Positions 16,785-25,894 of a stretch of DNA of 64,000 nt are shown piece after piece. How positions within the stretch are numbered: the first letter of the stretch is position 1; the number at the start of each line of letters is the position of its first letter. The notes beneath the pieces were generated by a model. It was not told the DNA's origin, made no database searches, and saw only the letters and a program-made list of their open reading frames with translations. The stretch lies in contig JAYOKZ010000009.1 in the NCBI GenBank assembly GCA_038120095.1, positions 15,932 to 79,931 of the forward strand, given 5' to 3'. This DNA comes from UBA2589 sp038120095. GTDB taxonomy: Bacteria > Gemmatimonadota > Gemmatimonadetes > Longimicrobiales > Gaopeijiaceae. Made by a program: the position numbers and the translations under genes.

Positions 16785-17974
16785 TCTTCGAGGAGCGTGA
16801 AGATCTCGGTCTGGTAACCCTCGGGTGTGACCTCGGGCCCATTCGGTCCCCAGTACACGTTGACCTCGCTCCGCACACCGAGGTCATCCGGCAGATAGAT
16901 ACCGGGCTCCACGGAAAATCCGACGCCCTGGATCAGCGTTCGCTCATCCCGACTCTCCAGATTGTCCAGATTCGGTCCACTTCCGTGCAGGTCGATATCG
17001 ATGGAGTGCCCCGTGCGGTGGACGAAGAAGGAACCATACCCCCGATCTGTGATTACAGCGCGCGACACATCATCGACCTCGAGACCCCTGACGTCCTGCC
17101 CTGCCGCGAAACGTCTCTGGAGGAAGTCGAGCGCGGCATCTCGGGCATCTCGCACGGCCTCCCAGACCTCCTGAGTTCGGGCATCGACCGACGGAGCCAT
17201 GATGCCCATCCACGTCTGATCCGCAGCCACCGACCCAGGGAAGGCACCCCAGAGATCGATCAGAAGCACGTCACCCCGATTGATGGTCTCGCCCTCGCCG
17301 ACCGGAGCGTAATGAGAGTCGGACGCTCGGGGTCCAATCGCCACGATGCACGAAACCTGCTCGACCAGTCCGCGCGCCTGCAGCTCCGCCGTAATCCACT
17401 GCGAAAGCGCACCCTCACTCGTGGGGGTCCCGGAACGTATGGCGGCAGCCGCTCGCTCGAAGGCCTCGCGAGCGGTGTCCCTCACGATCACCGCGGCCCG
17501 TCGATGTTCTTCGAGATGGCGGGGAGACCAGACGGAGTGGAAGGCTGAGACCAGATCACCGGACGATGCGATTTCGACTCCGTGCTCGAGCAGCAGGCCT
17601 GCGATTCCTGCAGGTACGTAGTCCAGGGTCGGCACCGCTGCTCCGGGTGAAATCTCCATTGCAAGGCGATCGAAACCATGGACCAGTGCACCGAGCTTCT
17701 CTTCCATATCACGCCAACCCGAGTAGGTGACACGCTCGAACGGCCATTGGCGCCACGAAGAGGCCTCGATGGCGTGGATCATGGCCACGGGCTCACCCTC
17801 AGCGGGAATGAGCACGAACGCCCGCCGCGTCGTCTTGCCGAGACCCAGTAGCGCTACCGGAACGGGGTTGATGTGATGGAACTCGTACAGGAGCCATCCA
17901 TCGAGGCCCTGCTCGCGCAAAGCGGCTTGAACGCGATCGATACCGGTCCGGGTACAAAGCAATGCGTCGCTCAT
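16781..17974 (-). CDS. M24 family metallopeptidase (Xaa-Pro dipeptidase-like)
   Basis: 397 aa, cytoplasmic (no signal peptide). An N-terminal creatinase-like domain (about 1-160) is followed by the pita-bread catalytic domain. All five dinuclear metal ligands can be placed: Asp near 242 (LIDLWG), Asp near 253 (AADQTW), His near 321 (HRTGHSID), Glu near 355 (SVEPGIY) and Glu near 369 (RSEVNVY). Probably cleaves Xaa-Pro dipeptides or removes N-terminal residues before Pro. The start overlaps the methyltransferase stop (ATGA). Confidence 0.88.
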   Translation of the reverse strand: MSDALLCTRTGIDRVQAALREQGLDGWLLYEFHHINPVPVALLGLGKTTRRAFVLIPAEGEPVAMIHAIEASSWRQWPFERVTYSGWRDMEEKLGALVHGFDRLAMEISPGAAVPTLDYVPAGIAGLLLEHGVEIASSGDLVSAFHSVWSPRHLEEHRRAAVIVRDTAREAFERAAAAIRSGTPTSEGALSQWITAELQARGLVEQVSCIVAIGPRASDSHYAPVGEGETINRGDVLLIDLWGAFPGSVAADQTWMGIMAPSVDARTQEVWEAVRDARDAALDFLQRRFAAGQDVRGLEVDDVSRAVITDRGYGSFFVHRTGHSIDIDLHGSGPNLDNLESRDERTLIQGVGFSVEPGIYLPDDLGVRSEVNVYWGPNGPEVTPEGYQTEIFTLLED

Positions 17975-19017
17975 GTCGTCTCCTCTGCTGTCGGGGTGCC
18001 CGTGGCTCCGAAGAGCGGCAGTCCCGCGGTCTCGGGTTCGTCATCGTTCGAATCCGTTGGCGGCGCAATCCCCACGCCGGGTGACTCGGACGTCTCGGTT
18101 CTCACTCCACCGAGCGAAGCGGCATCGTCGATGGACCCTCTGACCTCCGCCGAGCTTGTCCCGACATCACCGCTCCGGACCGTAGACCCCTCACCTCCCG
18201 AGGTTCGACCTCGAATGAGATCGAGTCCCAGGATGCGCTCGTTCGTGAGGAGTTTGTGAACCTCACTCTCGCGGGAGAGCGCAGTCCCGACACCCCGAAG
18301 TCCCCACCTGTGCCACGCCCGCCGCAGAATCGCCAGACGCTCACCCAGCGTGAAAATCTCCGCAAAATCCGCAAAGGGTTTTACTGCCTCGGGCCTGAAG
18401 GCTGTCTCTTCATCCGACCAGTCCTCAACATGGACGTCCTCGACGCCGACCTCCCGGAGCAGCCTCCTCCACTCCACGACCATCATGGGTCGGGCGCCAA
18501 GATGGTCGGACAGCACGGCGCGCCGCGCCTGGTCCACCGGCGCTTTCCAGACCAGTTGAACGAGCACGACGAAGCCACCGGGCTTCGTGACCCGAACCAG
18601 TTCTCGAACGGCGTCTTCGGGCTCACAGTGATTGGCAAGCGCGATTTCTCCGATGGCTACATCGAAGACGCCGTCTCGATACGGCAGGCGATCCGAGCGA
18701 CCCGATTGAAACTGAAGCCGATCTCCAGCTCCGAGTTCGCGACTCCATGATTCGGCCTCCTCTACCATGGAGGGGTCGATCTCGACCCCCGACGCGGTGA
18801 CGCCGAATTCTGTCGCGAAGTACTCGAGAGGCACTCCCTTACCCGCCGCCACATCAAGCACTTCGAGTCCGGGACGCATCTCGGTCAGAAGCGCGATCTG
18901 TCGATACAACTCTTCGCCACCCGGCGGAAAAAGTCGCCGCGGACTGAGTCGGACCAGATCCAGCATGGAAGGGACGGCCGAAGCGAACGGAGCGTCCCCG
19001 GTCTCGGTCGGGTGCAT
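17971..19017 (-). CDS. SAM-dependent methyltransferase with a disordered C-terminal tail
   Basis: About 348 aa from the ATG at 19017; a TTG at 19053, eight bases after the upstream stop, would add 12 residues. The class I methyltransferase core is at about 35-200: motif I VLDVAAGKGVPLEYFA, acidic strand 2 ending SGVEID, and a later motif FDVAIGEIALANH. About 90 C-terminal residues are Ser-, Gly-, Thr- and acid-rich with no predicted fold, an unusual addition. The substrate is not evident. Embedded in the deacetylase-methyltransferase-peptidase-priA operon. Confidence 0.78.
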   Translation of the reverse strand: MHPTETGDAPFASAVPSMLDLVRLSPRRLFPPGGEELYRQIALLTEMRPGLEVLDVAAGKGVPLEYFATEFGVTASGVEIDPSMVEEAESWSRELGAGDRLQFQSGRSDRLPYRDGVFDVAIGEIALANHCEPEDAVRELVRVTKPGGFVVLVQLVWKAPVDQARRAVLSDHLGARPMMVVEWRRLLREVGVEDVHVEDWSDEETAFRPEAVKPFADFAEIFTLGERLAILRRAWHRWGLRGVGTALSRESEVHKLLTNERILGLDLIRGRTSGGEGSTVRSGDVGTSSAEVRGSIDDAASLGGVRTETSESPGVGIAPPTDSNDDEPETAGLPLFGATGTPTAEETT

Positions 19018-19061
19018 GGCAATGAAAGGTAGGAGCCCTGAGGCCGAGGGCAACGCGCAGC

Positions 19062-20042
19062 TCAGCCGCCCGGCTCTTCCAGCCCGGCAAGAGCCCGAAC
19101 CACGGCCACCGTCCCCTCTCCGAGCCGCCGGGGAGCATACCCCCCCTCCAGCATCGCCACGACGCGCCCGTCACACCGCGCCGCAGGGCCCTCCAGCACG
19201 CGGCGAGTCATCCAGTACAGATCCTCCGGCTCCAGCAGGAGGCCACCGAGCGGATCCCCGGCCATGCAATCAAAGCCGGCCGAGATGAGCACGAAGTCCG
19301 GGGCAAAACATTCGGAGACCAACGTCAGCGCCTCATCGAACGCTCGCCGGTAGGTGTCCCGGCTCGTCCCGAGCGCCAGGGGAACGTTGAGTGTTCGGCC
19401 TTCCCCGTCACCGATCCCGGTTTCCGATGCGCCTCCAGTCCCGGGGTAGTGCGGGGCCTGATGCAGCGAGAGGAAGAACACACTTCCGTCGTCGTAGAAG
19501 GCGTCGTGCGTGCCATTACCGTGGTGAACATCCCAGTCCACAATGAGCACGCGATCGGCTCGACCGTTCGCCTGCAGCCAGCGGGCGGCGACCGCAACGT
19601 TGTTGAACAGGCAGAAGCCCATCGCTCGGTCCGGCGTCGCATGATGTCCCGGCGGGCGCGTCGCAACGAACGCATTGGAAATCACGCTGTCAGAAACGGC
19701 CTTTACAGCTTCGATCGACGTCCCCGCACTCCCCAACGCCGCGTCCCACGAAGCAGACGAGACACGCGTATCCGAGTCGATCGACTCGATCCCCTGCGAT
19801 ACCTCTGCTCTCTCACAGGCCGACCGAACCACCTCGATGTGGGCTGCCGAGTGGACCCGCTCCAGGTCATCACGCGATGCCTCTCCATGCGCCATCTGCT
19901 CGACGTGACCGTGCAACGTCAGCAGATCCTTTCCCACCGTGGAGGCAAGGGCACGAAGGCGACCCTGATGCTCAGGGTGCCCCCAACCAGTGTCATGCAG
20001 GGGGGATGACGGATGCAGGTAGAAGCCGGTCGAGGCGCTCAT
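19062..20042 (-). CDS. Histone deacetylase / acetoin utilisation family deacylase
   Basis: 326 aa. All hallmarks of the zinc deacetylase fold are present: RPPGHHA near 130 (catalytic His pair), DWDVHHGNGT near 167 (zinc ligands Asp and His), the zinc Asp in SAGFD near 256, and EGGY near 301. Bacterial members remove acyl groups from proteins or small amines such as acetylpolyamines; the substrate cannot be read from sequence. It is the first gene of a leftward operon with a methyltransferase, a peptidase and priA. No signal peptide, so cytoplasmic. Confidence 0.9.
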   Translation of the reverse strand: MSASTGFYLHPSSPLHDTGWGHPEHQGRLRALASTVGKDLLTLHGHVEQMAHGEASRDDLERVHSAAHIEVVRSACERAEVSQGIESIDSDTRVSSASWDAALGSAGTSIEAVKAVSDSVISNAFVATRPPGHHATPDRAMGFCLFNNVAVAARWLQANGRADRVLIVDWDVHHGNGTHDAFYDDGSVFFLSLHQAPHYPGTGGASETGIGDGEGRTLNVPLALGTSRDTYRRAFDEALTLVSECFAPDFVLISAGFDCMAGDPLGGLLLEPEDLYWMTRRVLEGPAARCDGRVVAMLEGGYAPRRLGEGTVAVVRALAGLEEPGG

Positions 20043-20099
20043 GGCGAGGAGTTCATGAGGGATCCAGCGGCCCGGCTCACCGGCGCGGAGGCCCTGCCG

Positions 20100-23000
20100 T
20101 CAAGCCGGGGTACCTGTGACGTGCAGCGTCTCGATCCGCTCCTGCAGCGACCGAACCTCCCGTTGAGCCGCACGCAGCGCAATCAGCGCATCAACGGCGG
20201 CCGACGTCGCCGACATCGTCGTAAGGTACGGAACCCCGTAGGTGATCGCAGCGCGACGCATCGCGTAGTCGTCGTACTGCGACTGTTTGCCGAGAGGCGT
20301 GTTGATGAGCAGCGCAATGTCTCCCGTCACGATATGGTCGACGATATTGGGGCGGCCTTCATTGACCTTGTACACCATCTCGGCCGGCACGCCCAACTGA
20401 GCGAGGTACTGGTGCATCCCACGGGTGGCCATGAGCTCGAATCCGAGGTCACGGAGGCGTCGGAGCATCGGAGTGACGGTCTCGCGATCCCGCTCGTTCA
20501 CCGTCACGATAACCCGGCCCGACTCCGGCAAGACGTTACCAGCCGAGACCTGAGCCTTCGCGAACGCCATCCCGTAGGAGTCGTCGAAGCCCATCACCTC
20601 GCCGGTCGAGCGCATTTCAGGTCCAAGAAGGACATCGACGTCGAAGCGAGTGAAGGGAAAGGCGGCCTCTTTCACGGCTACGCCGGGGACCGGCGGCTCT
20701 TCGGGCACGTCGAGATCCGCGAGACGCTCTCCCGCCATGACCCGAGAAGCGAGGCGAGCAAGAGGCACACCCGTGGCCTTGCTGACGAACGGGATGGTTC
20801 GAGACGCCCTGGGATTCACTTCGAGGACGTAGACGATGTCGTCCCGAATGGCGTACTGGACGTTCATCAAGCCGATGACGCCAAGCTCCAGGGCGAACTT
20901 GCGCGTCAGCACTCTGATCTCGTCGAGCGCATCGCCGGACAGAAGGTATGGCGGCAGTACACACGCAGAGTCCCCCGAGTGAACCCCGGCATTCTCGATG
21001 TGCTGCATGATGCCGCCGATGACCACATCCGTCCCGTCGCTCAAGCAGTCGACGTCGGCCTCGAATGCGTCTTCGAGGAACGAGTCGATCAGCACCGGAT
21101 GGTCCGGTGACGCCTTCACTGCCTCGTCGAAGTACCGCTGCAGCGAGGGTTCGTCATAAATGATCCGCATCGCTCGCCCACCGAGCACGTAACTCGGGCG
21201 GACCAGTACCGGAAAGCCGATCTCACGGGCCACCGCGAGGGCATCCTCTTCGGACGTCGCGATACCGTTGTCCGGGGTACGAGCCCCGATCGTACGGCAC
21301 ACCTCATCGAAGCGATCGCGATCCTCGGCTCGGTCGATCGCATCGACAGATGTCCCCAGAACCGGCGTACCAAACGCTTCGATGCCCTGCGCCAGCTTCA
21401 GCGGCGTCTGCCCCCCAAGCTGGACGATGACTCCCTTCGGTCGTTCGAGATACAGGATCTCGAGAACGTCCTCGAGGGTCAGCGGCTCGAAATAGAGCTT
21501 GTCACTGACATCGAAATCGGTAGAGACCGTCTCGGGGTTCGAGTTGACCATGATCGTCTCGAAGCCGGCCTCTCGAAGCGCAAGGACAGCCTGGACGCAG
21601 CAGTAGTCGAACTCGATGCCCTGACCGATGCGATTCGGACCGCTACCCAGGATCACGACCTTGTCGCGATCGGACCGCACCGACTCGGTCTCCGTTTCGT
21701 AGGAGGAGTAGAAGTACGGTGTCTGCGCGGGGAACTCACCGGCACAGGTATCTACGACATTGTAGGTCGGGTGGATGTCCCATCCCCATCTTCGCTCACG
21801 GACGGTCTCCTCTTCCTCACCGCGTAACTGGGCGAGCTGGGCGTCGCTGAAGCCTTCCCGCTTCATTGCACGAACCAGCTCCGGCGTGACCTGATCCGCA
21901 GCGGCGTACCGCTCCTCCCACTCGAGGATCTGAAGAAATTGATCGAGGAACCAGCGATCGATCTTCGTGGCCTCGAAGACTTCTTCGATGCTCAGGCCAG
22001 CCCGAAGCGCCCGCTTGACTTGAAACGGACGATGCGCCGTCGGGCGACGAAGAGACGCGAGCAGGGTGGCCCGGTCTTCGTCCTGAAGCCCGTCGTCTTT
22101 GGGCTCCTCCCCCACGACCCACCCGATCCGCCCCGTCTCCAGCCCGCGGAAACCCTTCTGCCACGCGCTGCGGAACGTTCGACCGATGGCCATCACCTCC
22201 CCCACCGACTTCATCTGCACACCCAGGGTGTCATCGACCTCGGGGAATTTTTCGAACGCGAATCGTGGGATCTTCACCACCGTGTAGTCCAGAACCGGCT
22301 CGAACGACGCCGGCGTGGTCTTCGTGATGTCGTTCGGGAGTTCCTGAAGGTGATATCCAACGGCGAGCTTCGCCCCGACCCTAGCAATCGGAAATCCGGT
22401 CGCCTTGGACGCGAGTGCCGAAGATCGCGAGACCCGCGGGTTCATCTCGATGACCACCATCTCGCCATCGTCGGGGTTCACGGCGAACTGAACGTTGCAG
22501 CCCCCGGCCTCGACCCCGATCTCACGAATGATGGCGATCGAGGCATCGCGCATTTCCTGATATTCCAGATCGCTCAGCGTCTGCGCCGGTGCAACCGTGA
22601 TCGAATCACCCGTATGGACACCCATCGGATCGATGTTCTCGATCGCACAAATGATGATGACGTTGTCCATTCCATCCCGGACCACCTCGAGCTCGTATTC
22701 TTTCCAGCCCAGAATCGAGCGGTCGATCAGCACCTCGGTGATCGGCGAGGCGTCGAGGCCCTTTCGAACCTGCACCTCGAACTCCTCCCGGTTATATGCG
22801 ATGCCCCCACCGGTCCCACCCAGGGTGTAGGACGGGCGAACGATCGCCGGGTACTCCGTCCTCTCCACGATGGCCAGCGCCTCGTCGAGCGTCTTGGCGA
22901 AGCCACCTGTCGGAACCTTCAGACCGATACGCTCCATTGCCTCCGCGAACTGCTCCCGGTCTTCGGCCATCTCGATCGAGCGCTCGTTCGCACCGATCAG

Positions 23001-23342
23001 TTCCACTCCGTGCTTGTCGAGTACACCCGCCCTGTGCAGGTCCATGGCGACATTGAGGGCAGTTTGCCCGCCCATCGTCGGCAGAAGCGCATCCGGCTTT
23101 TCCTTCTCGATCACCCGTTCGACCCATTCCGCCGTGATCGGCTCGATGTACGTTCGATCGGCGATGTCGGGATCCGTCATGATCGTGGCGGGATTCGAAT
23201 TCACCAGAACGACGCGGTAGCCCTCCTCCTTGAGAGCTCGCACTGCCTGGGTACCGGAATAGTCGAATTCGCACGCCTGACCGATGACGATCGGGCCAGA
23301 ACCGAGAATGAGAATGGTCTCTAGATCGTCGCGTCGGGGCAC
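20100..23342 (-). CDS. carB: Carbamoyl-phosphate synthase large subunit
   Basis: 1080 aa, full length. Two homologous ATP-grasp halves are seen (N-terminal half beginning ILILGSGPIVIGQACEFDYSG; second half near 560 with VVILGSGPNRIGQGIEFDYCC). A C-terminal MGS-type regulatory domain follows (from about 940: IVTVNERDRETV). It makes carbamoyl phosphate for arginine and pyrimidines with the glutaminase CarA, whose gene is not in the window. A 38-codon MetS-like gene lies 39 bp upstream on the same strand. Confidence 0.97.
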   Translation of the reverse strand: MPRRDDLETILILGSGPIVIGQACEFDYSGTQAVRALKEEGYRVVLVNSNPATIMTDPDIADRTYIEPITAEWVERVIEKEKPDALLPTMGGQTALNVAMDLHRAGVLDKHGVELIGANERSIEMAEDREQFAEAMERIGLKVPTGGFAKTLDEALAIVERTEYPAIVRPSYTLGGTGGGIAYNREEFEVQVRKGLDASPITEVLIDRSILGWKEYELEVVRDGMDNVIIICAIENIDPMGVHTGDSITVAPAQTLSDLEYQEMRDASIAIIREIGVEAGGCNVQFAVNPDDGEMVVIEMNPRVSRSSALASKATGFPIARVGAKLAVGYHLQELPNDITKTTPASFEPVLDYTVVKIPRFAFEKFPEVDDTLGVQMKSVGEVMAIGRTFRSAWQKGFRGLETGRIGWVVGEEPKDDGLQDEDRATLLASLRRPTAHRPFQVKRALRAGLSIEEVFEATKIDRWFLDQFLQILEWEERYAAADQVTPELVRAMKREGFSDAQLAQLRGEEEETVRERRWGWDIHPTYNVVDTCAGEFPAQTPYFYSSYETETESVRSDRDKVVILGSGPNRIGQGIEFDYCCVQAVLALREAGFETIMVNSNPETVSTDFDVSDKLYFEPLTLEDVLEILYLERPKGVIVQLGGQTPLKLAQGIEAFGTPVLGTSVDAIDRAEDRDRFDEVCRTIGARTPDNGIATSEEDALAVAREIGFPVLVRPSYVLGGRAMRIIYDEPSLQRYFDEAVKASPDHPVLIDSFLEDAFEADVDCLSDGTDVVIGGIMQHIENAGVHSGDSACVLPPYLLSGDALDEIRVLTRKFALELGVIGLMNVQYAIRDDIVYVLEVNPRASRTIPFVSKATGVPLARLASRVMAGERLADLDVPEEPPVPGVAVKEAAFPFTRFDVDVLLGPEMRSTGEVMGFDDSYGMAFAKAQVSAGNVLPESGRVIVTVNERDRETVTPMLRRLRDLGFELMATRGMHQYLAQLGVPAEMVYKVNEGRPNIVDHIVTGDIALLINTPLGKQSQYDDYAMRRAAITYGVPYLTTMSATSAAVDALIALRAAQREVRSLQERIETLHVTGTPA

Positions 23343-23381
23343 GAGCCTTCCTGGGGCCGAGGCCGCACTGCCACGAGAGTC

Positions 23382-23498
23382 CTACGTCTCACTGCTCTTC
23401 CCGGACTCCTTTCGGACGGCGGTGAGCAGCACACTGGCGAAGCCACCCCAGACGCCACCCATCACGACGATCATCGTGATCCAGGTGCTGTTCGTCAT
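23382..23498 (-). CDS. MetS-like small subunit of an NSS transporter (38 aa)
   Basis: 38 residues with one membrane helix (ITMIVVMGGVWGGFASVLL) followed by a basic and polar tail (AVRKESGK). The WGGF core within a single helix and the short Lys/Arg-containing tail fit the MetS family, small subunits that accompany sodium:neurotransmitter-type (NSS) methionine/alanine importers. A strong ribosome site (GGAGAGG, five to six bases upstream) supports the start at 23498. It lies just upstream of carB rather than next to its likely partner, the NSS transporter at 26655-28127. Family assignment is by eye from a very short sequence. Confidence 0.6.
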   Translation of the reverse strand: MTNSTWITMIVVMGGVWGGFASVLLTAVRKESGKSSET

Positions 23499-23684
23499 GG
23501 GCGCCTCTCCGCTGGGCGGCGGCCGGATGGTCGATTGCTTAAGCGTTCGGCAGGCCGCGCGGCACCCCGTTTCAGGGGAATGCTCAACGGCCCGCGTAAG
23601 GTGGCGCAAGCGAGGTGGGTGAGCAAGCGGAGAGGGGAGGGTCTGGAGACCGAACCCGTCGCCCGCAATTCGCCGAATCGAGTC

Positions 23685-23710
23685 CCCGCGCGAGGAGCAC
23701 TCGTCGCGGG
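23685..23710. terminator. GC-rich hairpin downstream of the HD-hydrolase gene
   Basis: Arms CCCGCGCGAG and CTCGTCGCGGG form ten base pairs with a single bulged T and a GAGCA loop. It lies about 60 bp beyond the stop of the leftward HD-domain gene and before the MetS-carB unit. No clear T-run follows, so it may act as a Rho-assisted or processing hairpin. Confidence 0.45.
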
Positions 23711-23769
23711 CCTGCAGCTCCACATCTCACAAGGCGCCCCGCACGGCGCCATGCGAACTCAGGCTCGGG

Positions 23770-24339
23770 TCAGGGCGAGATATCCTCGCTCCGTAAACCG
23801 AGTTCCTCTGCGACAACACGCATTCCATCGATAATGTTCTGAATGTGATCAGCCCGATCCAGCCCGATCAATTCGATGCCACGCTGGACCTCGTCGCGAC
23901 TCACACCTGCGGCGAACTGCCTGTCCTTGAGCTTCTTGGCCACCGACTTCGGTTTGAGATCGTCGATCCCCGTAGGCCGCACGAGGCAGGTCGCAAATAC
24001 CAGTCCCGACAACTCGTCACACGCCACGAGAACCTTGTCGAGATCCGTAGTGGGTGCGACGCCCGTGAAGTCGGACCGATGCGCCAGAATCGCCTGCAAA
24101 ATCTCCTCGGGGTAACCAAGCGACCGCAGGTGGTCCACCGCCGTCAAAGGATGGTTTTCCGGGTAACGCTCCCAGTCGAGGTCATGCAGGAGACCGGCAA
24201 GACCCCACAACTCCTCGTCCTCACCCCGCAACCTCGCATAGTGGCGCACGGCCGCTTCGACCGAGTACATGTGCTTCCTCAGGCCGTCGTTCTCGACCCA
24301 CTCCTCGAGCAGGGCGACGGCGTCACTGCGATCCGGCAT
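23770..24339 (-). CDS. HD-domain hydrolase
   Basis: 189 aa, cytoplasmic. Metal-binding HD pattern: His23 (RKHMYSVE), His52-Asp53 (LLHDLDW), a further His in the ENHPLTAVDHL segment and in LAHRSDF, and an Asp near 107 (LVACDELSG). This is the pattern of the HDIG-type predicted phosphohydrolases often annotated as hydrolases of the HD superfamily. The substrate is unknown; nucleotides or phosphate esters are likely for the fold. It runs in the same direction as carB with a hairpin between. Confidence 0.82.
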   Translation of the reverse strand: MPDRSDAVALLEEWVENDGLRKHMYSVEAAVRHYARLRGEDEELWGLAGLLHDLDWERYPENHPLTAVDHLRSLGYPEEILQAILAHRSDFTGVAPTTDLDKVLVACDELSGLVFATCLVRPTGIDDLKPKSVAKKLKDRQFAAGVSRDEVQRGIELIGLDRADHIQNIIDGMRVVAEELGLRSEDISP

Positions 24340-24435
24340 CAGGAATCTCGTTGGGGGTTCGCTACGTTGCGCGAAGCTGGGGTCGAGGGGTCACCCGGTC
24401 AATGTGTCTCCCGACCGGTCTCGGAGCATACCGGA

Positions 24436-25086
24436 TCACTGTGGGTGCGTTGGTGTGTGGTGGGCGCCCACGCCGGCGGCGCCTGGGGGTTTGGGCGGGG
24501 CCCCGCCGCCCCGACCATGCCAGATCAGGAGGTGAGCCAGAAGGGTCCATCGCTCGGGCGGAAAGATTTTCATCAGGTCCTGCTCAATCTTCTCGGGCGT
24601 CTTCTCCCGAGTGAACCGCAACAACGTCGACAGCCTTCGGATATGCGTATCGACAACGACCCCCTCGTTGATGTCGAATGCATTCCCGAGCACCACATTC
24701 GCGGTCTTCCGCCCCACACCCGGCAAGGCAGAAAGCTCCGCAATCGTTCTCGGGACTATGCCCTGGTGCTCTCCCATGAGTCCTCGCGCAAACCCGATGA
24801 TGTTCCTCGCCTTGTTCCGAAAGAACCCCGTGGTTCTCACGAGTTCTTCCACGTCCTCCTGCTGGGCATTTGCCAGCGACTCCGCATCCGGATATCGGGC
24901 GAAGAGGGCGGGCGTCACCATATTCACTCGTACGTCCGTCGTCTGCGCGGAGAGAATGGTCGCCACAGCCAGCTCGAACGGGTTCCCGTGCTCGAGTTCG
25001 CAGTGCGCGTCAGGATACTCTTCCGAGAGTCTCCGAAAGACCTCGCTGGCGCGCTCGACTCGAGCTTTCTTCGATTCTCTTGGCAT
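24436..25086 (-). CDS. nth: Endonuclease III-like DNA glycosylase lacking the 4Fe-4S cluster region
   Basis: 216 aa. Base-excision repair glycosylase/AP lyase for oxidised pyrimidines. The helix-hairpin-helix LPGVGRKTANVVL holds catalytic Lys127, and Asp146 in VVDTHIRRLS is the second catalytic residue. The open frame starts further up, but the family N-terminus begins at the ATG at 25086. Normal EndoIII ends with four Cys that bind a 4Fe-4S cluster directly after the LLIWHGR segment. Here LLIWHGR (184-192) is followed by a Gly/Pro/His tail without any Cys. No Cys-spaced motif is found in the other two frames either, so this is not a simple frameshift. Confidence 0.88.
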   Translation of the reverse strand: MPRESKKARVERASEVFRRLSEEYPDAHCELEHGNPFELAVATILSAQTTDVRVNMVTPALFARYPDAESLANAQQEDVEELVRTTGFFRNKARNIIGFARGLMGEHQGIVPRTIAELSALPGVGRKTANVVLGNAFDINEGVVVDTHIRRLSTLLRFTREKTPEKIEQDLMKIFPPERWTLLAHLLIWHGRGGGAPPKPPGAAGVGAHHTPTHPQ

Positions 25087-25100
25087 GGCTCTCGACGGGG

Positions 25101-25886
25101 TCAGGCACTCAGGCGAACACGGGAGTACGAGAGAGACGACGGGCGCGGTGCGTCGGAGCCCGTGTGCGGGTCCATCGCCTGGAGACAGCTTGGCACGCCG
25201 GCCACATAGGCGAAGAACCTCGCGAGAAGCTTGAGAAGTTCGCCCGCAGTCGAAACCTGATAGAGGCCGTCGAGTTCTGCCCCCGGTAACGAGGCGGAGA
25301 AATCTCCGGATCCGCCCCTTGTGTCTGTGTCCAACCAAGTCGACGCGTCAGCCAGCGGCGCAGCAGGGAGAGGAACGACCCCGATTCCGGGTCGATCCGG
25401 CCGGACACCGGTGACCACCAGGGTGTGCAGAATCCCACTTGGTGCTGAAGTCCAGAAGATCCCGTCGATGGACGCCGGCGCTTCTCCACTCCCGACCTCC
25501 GACGCCCAGAAGAGGTGCTGCGGAAGTTGAACGTAGCCCGACGTTGCGGGCGGCTCGGGCCGCCCCGGCGGCACACCCTCGACCAGGTACCTCGCCGCAT
25601 GAACCGACAGCAGGTACAACGGGCACCCGGCCTTCGTGAAGTGATACGCCTGAAACGCGAGACCACCGAATCGGACCAGCGCACCATCCTGGTCGACTGC
25701 CCCTTCAAGGCGTCGGATCAGGTGATCGACGGATCCCATGGTGAGGAACGACTCCAGAGTGTCCGGCTGAGCCCCCCTCCCTTCCGCCTCCTCACCGACA
25801 GCCGACACGAAATCCCGAGCTTCGCCTGCCGACTCGAACAGGAATTCCCACGGCGTCGCACGCGCGTAGCTGTCATGAAGGGCCAT
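25101..25886 (-). CDS. Hypothetical protein
   Basis: 261 aa from the ATG at 25886, eight bases after the zincin stop. No family recognised. The N-terminal third is helical and acidic (TPWEFLFESAGEARDFVSAVGEEAEG). The middle contains aromatic-rich strands (QAYHFTKAGCPLYLLSVHAARYLVEG), and the C-terminal part has FWTSAPSGILHTLVVTGVRPDRPGI, resembling an alpha/beta ligand-binding fold. No signal peptide or membrane segment. It lies between the zincin and nth in the same direction, so it may be co-transcribed with both. Confidence 0.6.
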   Translation of the reverse strand: MALHDSYARATPWEFLFESAGEARDFVSAVGEEAEGRGAQPDTLESFLTMGSVDHLIRRLEGAVDQDGALVRFGGLAFQAYHFTKAGCPLYLLSVHAARYLVEGVPPGRPEPPATSGYVQLPQHLFWASEVGSGEAPASIDGIFWTSAPSGILHTLVVTGVRPDRPGIGVVPLPAAPLADASTWLDTDTRGGSGDFSASLPGAELDGLYQVSTAGELLKLLARFFAYVAGVPSCLQAMDPHTGSDAPRPSSLSYSRVRLSA

Positions 25887-25894
25887 GTGGTCCG

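Noticed and set aside
21939..23324. 461-codon open frame antisense to carB
   Set aside because: Shadow of the highly conserved carB reading frame; product has no family features.
23499..23684. Possible riboswitch or tRNA upstream of the MetS-like gene
   Set aside because: Checked by eye for SAM, SAH, cobalamin, TPP and glycine riboswitch cores and for tRNA arms; none fits. Only short hairpins are present.
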